64,000 nucleotides of DNA from Ilumatobacteraceae bacterium (lineage in GTDB: Bacteria; Actinomycetota; Acidimicrobiia; Acidimicrobiales; Ilumatobacteraceae). The stretch lies in the NCBI GenBank assembly GCA_024643255.1, contig JAHENF010000011.1, positions 5,084 to 69,083 on the forward strand. The letters run 5' to 3'. This document shows positions 57,837-64,000 of the stretch, in pieces; position 1 is the first letter of the stretch, and every line of letters starts with the position of its first letter. Made by a program: the position numbers and the translations under genes. The notes beneath the pieces are model-generated. The model was given only the letters and a program-made list of their open reading frames with translations. It did no database searches and had not been told where the DNA came from.

Positions 57837-58646
57837 GTGAATTCCGATGGGGCCGACGGTCCCGTCCGGGCCGGCTGGCGTGGCGTCGCCGTTCCGACCG
57901 AACACGGCGGGTGGGGCCTCACCGCCGAACCGGTGGTGCTCGGGCTCCTCGTCGCCTTCTCGTGGTCGGGACTGCTGATCGGGTCGGCGGCGCTGCTCGC
58001 CTTCCTCGCGCGGACACCCGTGAAGCTGATCGCCGTCGACCACCGTCGTGGTCGTTGGCTCGAGCGGGATCGTCAGGCCCGACCGGTTGCCGTCGCCGAG
58101 GTGACGCTGCTGGTGGCGTTCGGGGTCGTTGCGCTCGTCGTTGCGGGCCCCGGCTGGCTCGTGCCCGTGGCGCTGGCCGTGCCGCTGGTCGCCGTCGAGT
58201 TCTGGTACGACGTGCGCAGCCGGAGCCGTCGTCTGGTTCCCGAGTTGTGCGGCGGAGCCGGTGTCTCGGCAACCGTGGCGGCGATCATCGTCGCCGGCGA
58301 CGGTTCGGTCGCCCTCGCGGCGGCGGCGTGGCTGGTGCTGTCCGGCCGCGTGCTCGCGTCGATCCCGTTCGTGCGGACCCAGATCCAGCGCCTTCGCCAC
58401 GGCGACGTCTCTCGTCGGTCCGCCGATCGGATGCAGGTCGCCGGTGGGGTGGTCGCGGCGATGGCAGTCGCCATCGATCGATCGGTTGTGCTCGGTGCCG
58501 GTGCGGTCGCGGCGTTGGCGGTTGCCCAGACGGGTTGGATGCGTCGGACGCCGGTCCCGCCGGCGACGACGATCGGGATCCGTCAGATGGTCGTCGGTTT
58601 CGCGGTGGTCGCGGCGACGGCCGTCGGCGTGCTCGCGTCGTCGTGA
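57837..58646 (+). CDS. YwiC-like integral membrane protein
   Basis: The protein has 269 residues. About eight hydrophobic segments follow the conserved N-terminus VAVPTEHGGWGLTAEPVVLGLL, and RPVAVAEVTLL, EFWYDVRSRSRRLVPELCGG and WLVLSGRVLASIPFVRTQ fit YwiC-like proteins. The family is often linked to nitrate/nitrite respiration genes, and the neighbours here agree. GTG 57837 begins 4 bases after the regulator stop. Confidence 0.85.
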   Translation: MNSDGADGPVRAGWRGVAVPTEHGGWGLTAEPVVLGLLVAFSWSGLLIGSAALLAFLARTPVKLIAVDHRRGRWLERDRQARPVAVAEVTLLVAFGVVALVVAGPGWLVPVALAVPLVAVEFWYDVRSRSRRLVPELCGGAGVSATVAAIIVAGDGSVALAAAAWLVLSGRVLASIPFVRTQIQRLRHGDVSRRSADRMQVAGGVVAAMAVAIDRSVVLGAGAVAALAVAQTGWMRRTPVPPATTIGIRQMVVGFAVVAATAVGVLASS

Positions 58647-58668
58647 GTGTGGCCTTGCTCGGCCTCGG

Positions 58669-58725
58669 GGACCTTCGACCCTGGATATCCATGAGTCTCA
58701 TAGTCATGAATTAATGGAAAGGTCC
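58669..58725 (+). promoter_or_regulatory. Candidate operator region of the NirK-like gene
   Basis: GGACCTT (58669-58675) and AAGGTCC (58719-58725) are perfect complements flanking a dyad-rich core, which has ATGA-GTC-TCAT and an AT-rich TCATGAATTAATGG. This AT-rich island stands out from its GC-rich surroundings and lies 36 bp upstream of the gene. It could bind the NsrR-like regulator; no confident -10/-35 pair is visible. Confidence 0.4.
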
Positions 58726-58760
58726 GATCGCGAGGTGATCGGAGGACACAGGAGGTCATG

Positions 58761-60176
58761 ATGAAGACTCGATCGCTCATTCGCGGGGCGCTCGCCGCCA
58801 TGCTCGTGGTCGCTGCTGCCGCATGCGGCACCGACGCGCCGGATGGAGCCGGTGCTGGCGGTGCTGCGGGCGCTGGAGCCTCGGCCGGCGGTGCACAGTC
58901 GGCGAGTCCGGCCACGCTCAGCGCCGGCGATTCGGTCGAGTTCATCGCGACCGAGTTCTCGTTCACGCCGACGCAGCTGGTCGCCGAGCCCGGGTCGTAC
59001 AGCGGCACGCTCGTCAACCAGGGGACGATCGAACACGACATCACGTTCGACAACGGGGAGAAGATCGTGGCCGCCGCGGGCGAGTCCGTCGACTTCCAGT
59101 TCGAGGTTCCGGCCGAGGGTGTGCGCTTCTTCTGCTCGATTCCGGGTCACGAAGACGCAGGGATGTCGGGCATGATCACCACCTCGGCCACGCCGGCCGC
59201 CGCGCCGGCTGATGCTCATGCGACGGCCGCCACGGAGATGGCCGTGGAGGCCGATCCCAACGCGCCTCCCTACGAATATCGCGATCCGCGGGCACCCGCA
59301 CGCGGTGAGGGCGAAGGGTTCACCCTGACCGCAGGTGGAGCTCCCGATGGCGGCGACCTGATCGACGTCGAGATGGTCATCGAGGAGAAGCAGGCCACCG
59401 TGGCTGAAGGCTTCGTGCAGCAGATCTGGACGTTCAACGGCACGATGCCCGGTCCGGTGATCCGCACCCAGGTCGGTGACACCGTGCGAGTTCACCTCGT
59501 CAATCCGCCGGAGGCGACCGTGTCGCACTCGGTCGACTTCCATGCCTCACAGGTCGCCTGGAACGACGAGATGAGGTCGATCGCGCCCGGTGAAGAGCTC
59601 GTCTACGAATTCACCACCGAGTACGCCGGTGTCTGGATGTACCACTGCGGCACCGACCCTGTGCTCCACCACATCGCGAACGGGATGTTCGGCATGGTGA
59701 TCGTCGAGCCCGCGGGTGGGCTGCCGCCGATGGAGAACGAGTTCTTCATCGTGCAACACGAGTGGTACCTGGGTCCCCAGGGTGAGGTGTCGTCGTTCGC
59801 GAAGGCCAATCAGGCAGCGCCGGCCCCCGACTTCGTGATGTTCAACGGGGCCGCGTTCCAGTACAAGGACCATCCGATCGAGATCCCGACAGGCGAAGAG
59901 GTCCGGCTGTTCGTCCTCGATGTCGGCCCGTCGATCGACTCGTCGTTCCACATCGTCGGCACCATCTTCGACAACGTGATCAAGGAAGGCATCCACCTGC
60001 AGCGGGGCAACGAGGGCAACTGGGGCTCCCAGGCCGTCGACCTGTCGCCGGCGCAGGGTGCCGTGATCGAGTTGAAGGCCGCCGAAGACGGCCTGTATCC
60101 GATGGTGACACACGCCTTCAACTTCCCCGGCCGTGGCGCCGTCGGTCTCCTGCAGGCGGGTGATGGCCAACCCTGA
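58761..60176 (+). CDS. NirK-like multicopper protein with extra N-terminal cupredoxin domain
   Basis: The lipoprotein has 471 residues (Cys22 lipobox). Domain 1 (about 50-142) is a complete type 1 copper cupredoxin: His92, Cys125, His130, Met135. Domains 2 and 3 (about 185-465) are two-domain NirK/laccase-like. Type 1 ligands are His256, Cys296, His304 and Met309; type 2 ligands would be His261, His295 and His451. Asp259 matches the NirK catalytic Asp, but the second catalytic His (AcNirK His255) seems replaced by Ile402. ATG 58761 has the best spacing (5 nt) from AGGAGG. Nitrite reduction is therefore likely but not certain. Confidence 0.83.
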   Translation: MKTRSLIRGALAAMLVVAAAACGTDAPDGAGAGGAAGAGASAGGAQSASPATLSAGDSVEFIATEFSFTPTQLVAEPGSYSGTLVNQGTIEHDITFDNGEKIVAAAGESVDFQFEVPAEGVRFFCSIPGHEDAGMSGMITTSATPAAAPADAHATAATEMAVEADPNAPPYEYRDPRAPARGEGEGFTLTAGGAPDGGDLIDVEMVIEEKQATVAEGFVQQIWTFNGTMPGPVIRTQVGDTVRVHLVNPPEATVSHSVDFHASQVAWNDEMRSIAPGEELVYEFTTEYAGVWMYHCGTDPVLHHIANGMFGMVIVEPAGGLPPMENEFFIVQHEWYLGPQGEVSSFAKANQAAPAPDFVMFNGAAFQYKDHPIEIPTGEEVRLFVLDVGPSIDSSFHIVGTIFDNVIKEGIHLQRGNEGNWGSQAVDLSPAQGAVIELKAAEDGLYPMVTHAFNFPGRGAVGLLQAGDGQP

Positions 60177-60183
60177 GTGGTCG

Positions 60184-61032
60184 TCAGTCGGGCACGGGGA
60201 CGACGACGACCGGGCACGGGGCGTGGGTGATCACCCGGTGCAGCCAGCGGGGGACGTCGTGGTCGGTGGCCGACTCGTGATCGTTCTCGTGGAGGCCGAT
60301 CACGAGGAGTGAGGCGCCGACGCTGGTGTCGGCGAGGACGGATCCGGGCGAGCCACTCGGTGCCGACCAGGAGATCGTCAGGTCGTCGTCGGTCGATTGC
60401 TCGATCGCATCGGCGGCGGCCTCGAGATCCTCGAGCGCCCAGCCGGTCGCCATGTCACGGTCGATGTACCAGGCCATCACGTCGAGGAGTCCGTCGCTGC
60501 GGAACAGCGGCCGATCGGGGACTGCACGGATCAGCTTCAGGCCCGTCTGATGATCGACCGCGTACGTGGTGGCCCACCGGAGTGCTGCGCGAGTGGCCGT
60601 GCCGTGTCCGACCCCCGCGACGACGGTGTTCGTCGCGGGGGTCGCGACGTCGTCACCGACGATCGCGATCGGGGCTCGGGTGTGTCTGAGGAGCTGGCGG
60701 GCCACGTGCCCGAGCCGCTGCGGCAAGGGGTCGGACTGGCCGTGGGAGCCGACCGCGACGAGGTCCGCCCCGAGGTCGTCGGCCGCCTCGAGGAGTCGTT
60801 CGGCCGGATCGCCGACGAGCACGACCGGGCGGATCGTGGCGTCGCCGGTCGACGATGCCGCCACCCACCGGTCGAGGTCGGCCCGAGCGGACGCATCATC
60901 GGGTCGGACGTGGATCGCATGCACGATGTCGTCGCGTTCGAGGCCATCGCACGCCCATTCGAGTGCTGCTCGGGCCGCGGCCGACCCGTCCATGCCAACC
61001 ACCGCGGAACGAACGACCGACTCCGACCTCAC
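60184..61032 (-). CDS. Tandem universal stress protein
   Basis: The protein has 282 residues with two USP domains. The first (about 6-135) has VVGMDGSAAARAALEWA and GADLVAVGSHGQSD and the second (about 140-282) has VVAGVGHGTATRAALRWA and SLLVIGLHENDHE. The ATP signature G-x2-G-x9-G(S/T) is clear only in parts of the first domain. GTG 61032 lies 6 nt after TAGGGT (61039-61044). It converges with the NirK-like gene. Confidence 0.9.
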   Translation of the reverse strand: MRSESVVRSAVVGMDGSAAARAALEWACDGLERDDIVHAIHVRPDDASARADLDRWVAASSTGDATIRPVVLVGDPAERLLEAADDLGADLVAVGSHGQSDPLPQRLGHVARQLLRHTRAPIAIVGDDVATPATNTVVAGVGHGTATRAALRWATTYAVDHQTGLKLIRAVPDRPLFRSDGLLDVMAWYIDRDMATGWALEDLEAAADAIEQSTDDDLTISWSAPSGSPGSVLADTSVGASLLVIGLHENDHESATDHDVPRWLHRVITHAPCPVVVVPVPD

Positions 61033-61111
61033 GGTTCAACCCTACGTCCGCCACACAATCGAGAATCGTTCGAGGCGGTGCCGGGGTCGTCGTCCATACT
61101 GTGGAGCAGCC

Positions 61112-62806
61112 ATGCCACGACCCGACGAACTCCCCACGGCAACCAACTTCGTTCGCGAACTGGTGATCGCCGACAACGAATCCGGAACCTTCGGTGGCCG
61201 GGTGCAGACCCGCTTCCCGCCCGAGCCGAACGGGTACCTGCACATCGGCCACGCCAAGGCGATCACGGTCGACTTCGGGATCGCCGCGGAGTTCGACGGC
61301 GTGTGCAACCTGCGCTTCGACGACACGAACCCCGACACGGAGGACACGAGCTACGTCGACGGCATCATCGCCGACCTCGCCTGGCTCGGCTTCCCGATCG
61401 AGGGTGAGCCCCTCTATGCCAGCGACTACTTCGAGCAGCTCTACGACTGGGCCGAGCTGCTGATCACCAAGGGGTTGGCCTACGTCGACGAGCAGGACGG
61501 CGAGACGATCTCGGCGCAGCGAGGCGGGTACGGCAACGCCGGGATCGAGAGCCCCCACCGCAGCCGGCCGGTCGACGAGAACCTCGACCTGTTCCGAAAG
61601 ATGCGTGCCGGCGAGTTCGGCGAAGGCAGCGCGGTGCTGCGGGCGAAGATCGACATGCAGCACGAGAACATGCAGCTGCGCGACCCGGTCATGTACCGGA
61701 TCCGCGGTGTCCACCATCATCGAACCGGCGCCCTCTGGAACATCTATCCCACCTACGACTGGGCCCATGGACAGAGCGACGCGATCGAAGGGGTCACGCA
61801 TTCGCTGTGCACGCTCGAGTTCGACAGCCACCGCGCGCTCTACGACTGGTACCTCGCCCAGCTGCCGCTGCCGTTCGAGGCGCCCCGCCAGACCGAGTTC
61901 GCGCGCCTCGAACTCACCCACACGGTCACCTCGAAGCGCCGCCTGGCCAAGCTGGTCGAGGACGGCACCGTCGACGGGTGGGACGACCCGCGCATGCCGA
62001 CATTGCGCGGGCTGCGCCGTCGGGGATATCCGGCGTCGGCGATCCGCGAGTTCTGCAACTTCATCGGGGTGTCGCGCACGAACAGCCGCCACCAGATCGA
62101 ACTCTTGGAGTCGTTCGTCCGCACCGAGTTGAATCGCACCGCCCTGCGTCGCATGGCCGTGCTGCGACCGTTGAAGGTCGTCGTCACCGACTGGCCGACC
62201 GACGCTGCCGGTGAGCCGGTCGTCGAAATGGTCGAGCTCGCGAACAATCCGGAGAACCCCGACGACGGGACTCGGATGGTGCCGTTCAGCGGTGTGTTCC
62301 ACATCGAGCAGGACGACTTCATGGCGGAGCCGCCACCGAAGTACTTCCGGCTGTCACCCGGCAGGGAGGTGCGCCTGCGCGGGGCCTACTTCGTCACCGC
62401 CACCGGGTTCGACACCGACGGCGACGGCAATGTGGTCGAGGTTCAGGTCGTGCACGATCCGGAGACCCGCGGGGGGAACGCTCCCGACGGTCGCAAGGTC
62501 AAGTCGACCATGCACTGGGTGTCGGCCGCGCATGCGGTCGATGCCACCGTGGCGCTCTACGACCGGCTCTTCAGCGCCGAGATCCCCGGGGAGGCGACCG
62601 GCGAGGCCTTCGACGATCTGAATGCGGACTCGCGTGAGGTGCTCACCGGCGCCAAGCTCGAGCCGGCGCTGGCCGACGCGCGTCCCGGACAGGTCGTCCA
62701 GTTCGAACGCCTCGGCTACTTCGCCGTCGACACCGACGGCCCGGCGCTGTTCCACCGGACCGTCGGTCTGCGTGACGAGTGGGCCAACATCCAGAAACGC
62801 TCCTGA
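61112..62806 (+). CDS. glnS: Glutaminyl-tRNA synthetase
   Basis: The protein has 564 residues. The catalytic core carries PEPNGYLHIGHAKAI (HIGH at 44-47), LRFDDTNPDTEDTSYVDGI and the KMSKS-like VTSKRRLAKL at about 274. The GlnRS-type C-terminal anticodon-binding barrels span about 340-560. Many actinobacteria lack GlnRS and use GatCAB, so its presence suggests direct glutaminylation here. ATG 61112 is 9 nt after TACTGT (61097-61102). Confidence 0.95.
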   Translation: MPRPDELPTATNFVRELVIADNESGTFGGRVQTRFPPEPNGYLHIGHAKAITVDFGIAAEFDGVCNLRFDDTNPDTEDTSYVDGIIADLAWLGFPIEGEPLYASDYFEQLYDWAELLITKGLAYVDEQDGETISAQRGGYGNAGIESPHRSRPVDENLDLFRKMRAGEFGEGSAVLRAKIDMQHENMQLRDPVMYRIRGVHHHRTGALWNIYPTYDWAHGQSDAIEGVTHSLCTLEFDSHRALYDWYLAQLPLPFEAPRQTEFARLELTHTVTSKRRLAKLVEDGTVDGWDDPRMPTLRGLRRRGYPASAIREFCNFIGVSRTNSRHQIELLESFVRTELNRTALRRMAVLRPLKVVVTDWPTDAAGEPVVEMVELANNPENPDDGTRMVPFSGVFHIEQDDFMAEPPPKYFRLSPGREVRLRGAYFVTATGFDTDGDGNVVEVQVVHDPETRGGNAPDGRKVKSTMHWVSAAHAVDATVALYDRLFSAEIPGEATGEAFDDLNADSREVLTGAKLEPALADARPGQVVQFERLGYFAVDTDGPALFHRTVGLRDEWANIQKRS

Positions 62807-64000
62807 TCAGCCCTCGCCGTACCAGTAGCAGCCGTACTGCTGCGGATCGCCCCAGCTCACCGAGTCGCGAGGCGCCAGGGTCTGGCGGTCGGAGAACTTC
62901 ATCTGGTCGACACCGATGGTGACCAGCTCGTCGCCGATGACGATCGAGCGTTGCAGCGGGTTCCAGCAACCGGTCGAACGAGGATCTTCGTGGCTGATCG
63001 TGCCGCGGGCCTTGAGCTCGCGCCCATCGAGTTCGGCGACCACGGCGCCGCCGGTCGTGCCGCCGACTCCCTTGGCGAGGCAGTCGACCGCGGGGCCACA
63101 GTTGCCCCAGCCAGGCGACACCGGGATCACGATCGTGCCGTCGGGCTGCCAGTAGAGGAACGCCTTGTGGTCCCACTCGACGTCGCTCTGTCCGCCGATC
63201 GCCAGCGTGCTGATGCGTTGCGGATTCGCTGGGTCGCTGACATCGAACAGGCTGAGCTGGGTGCCCGTCGTGCGGCCCTCGTCGGTGGCATCCTGCCCGA
63301 CGCCGAGCAGCAGCCCGTCGCCGACCGGGTGGAGGTAGGCGGAGTAGCCCGGGATCTTCAGCTCGCCGGCGAGCACCGGGCTGGCCGGATCGGAGAGATC
63401 GATCACGTACAGCGGGTCGGTCTGGCGGAACGTGACGACATACCCGATGTCGTCGATGAAACGAACCGCCTGGATCTGCTCGCCCTTGCCGAGGCCCGAG
63501 ATCGACGAGATCTGTTCGAGATCGGTGCCCTTCGGACGCAGCACGTACACCGTCGACTCACTCTGGTCGCCGAAGCTGCCCCAGTTGTCGGTGGTGGTCG
63601 CGACGCGCAGGTCGCCGTTGTACTCGCTCATCGCGAACTGGTTCAACAGGCGACCCTGCACCTCACCGGAGGCGACGTAGGTCGCGTCGGTGCCTGCACC
63701 GAGCTGGAACTGATGGATCAGGGTGGGCGGCGGACCGTCGACGACGTCGGTGGGAACCGTCGTCGGTGCGACCTCGGTGGTCTCGGGCGATTCCGACGTC
63801 GTGGTGACCTCGGTCGTCTCGGGTGGCTGCGACGTCGGCGACACCTCGGTGGTGTCGGGAACGACGGTCGTGTCGGGCACGGTCGAGGGATCGGATCCGG
63901 GTGTGGCCAGTTCGGGTGCGCCGAGTGCGGGTGCGCCGACCGCTCCGGTGGTCGATTCGGCGACGGCGACGTCACCTCCGAGCGGCACGGGGACCGGCCC
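62807..64000 (-). CDS. Secreted beta-propeller-domain protein, 5' end outside window
   Basis: The gene runs past the right edge, so its N-terminus is missing; 397 residues are visible. A long Thr/Pro/Val/Glu-rich linker (about 1-95 of the visible part) precedes a propeller with IPGYSAYLHPVGDGLLLGVGQ, IDDIGYVVTFRQTDPLYVIDL in parts, and repeated LSLFDVSDPANP units. This is typical of the Beta_propel (PF09826-like) family in actinobacteria. It is probably surface-exposed. Confidence 0.85.
   Translation of the reverse strand, partial: GPVPVPLGGDVAVAESTTGAVGAPALGAPELATPGSDPSTVPDTTVVPDTTEVSPTSQPPETTEVTTTSESPETTEVAPTTVPTDVVDGPPPTLIHQFQLGAGTDATYVASGEVQGRLLNQFAMSEYNGDLRVATTTDNWGSFGDQSESTVYVLRPKGTDLEQISSISGLGKGEQIQAVRFIDDIGYVVTFRQTDPLYVIDLSDPASPVLAGELKIPGYSAYLHPVGDGLLLGVGQDATDEGRTTGTQLSLFDVSDPANPQRISTLAIGGQSDVEWDHKAFLYWQPDGTIVIPVSPGWGNCGPAVDCLAKGVGGTTGGAVVAELDGRELKARGTISHEDPRSTGCWNPLQRSIVIGDELVTIGVDQMKFSDRQTLAPRDSVSWGDPQQYGCYWYGEG

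Overview
The window is high-GC, gene-dense chromosomal DNA from an actinobacterium. An Acidimicrobiia (Ilumatobacter-like) origin is my inference. It rests on the type-2 OMP decarboxylase, Corynebacterium/Mycobacterium-type LeuA, F420-family oxidoreductases, the 180-kDa-type NAD-glutamate dehydrogenase, many GTG starts, and many start codons placed only 6-10 nt after a TANNNT hexamer, as expected for leaderless mRNAs. No prophage, integron, CRISPR array or rRNA operon was seen. The only mobile-element trace is a frameshifted REP-associated tyrosine transposase (RAYT) with its repeats.

Layout. 1-2.5 kb: an AbiEi/DUF559-like protein running off the left edge, pyrF, a ferredoxin and a small anchored protein. 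2.5-4.5 kb: leuA behind a leucine leader-peptide attenuator, divergent from a DEAD-box helicase. 4.5-10.3 kb: metabolic and membrane genes. 10.3-13 kb: leuCD divergent from an IclR regulator of the LtbR/NdgR type. 13.9-18.4 kb: nadA-nadB-(MOSC)-nadC. 18.4-22.3 kb: a double FKBP lipoprotein, an ABC1 kinase, a hydrolase and greA. 22.3-24.3 kb: leuB-ilvE. 26.2-26.8 kb: a gene-free stretch that looks like a large structured non-coding RNA on the minus strand. 27.0-28.7 kb: cimA (citramalate synthase) behind an isoleucine leader peptide. 29-34.4 kb: DNA repair, PPK2 and an acyltransferase/SGNH protein. 34.4-37.4 kb: a copper module (MerR regulator, CopA, CopZ). 37.4-39.8 kb: the RAYT remnant and an aldehyde dehydrogenase, bracketed by inverted repeats. 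39.8-48.3 kb: MBL hydrolase, nitroreductase, GH13, a glutamine synthetase-like ligase, haloalkane dehalogenase, M14 peptidase, cytochrome c and a VIT-family transporter. 48.4-55.8 kb: NAD-glutamate dehydrogenase, gltX, a YdcF-like protein, tRNA-Gln(CTG) and tRNA-Glu(CTC). 56-60.2 kb: lipoproteins, then an NsrR-like Rrf2 regulator, a YwiC-like membrane protein and a NirK-like cupredoxin fusion. 60.2-64 kb: a universal stress protein, glnS and a beta-propeller protein cut by the right edge.

How the genes work together. Most of branched-chain amino-acid synthesis is spread over four nearby loci: leuA, leuCD, leuB-ilvE and cimA. At least three have their own visible control (two attenuators and one IclR operator). 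CimA implies isoleucine made from pyruvate via citramalate, with LeuCD and LeuB probably shared between the two pathways. The right half concentrates glutamate/glutamine functions: NAD-GDH, GltX, GlnS, tRNA-Gln and tRNA-Glu. Several families of palindromic repeats sit mostly in the gaps between convergent genes and may double as terminators.
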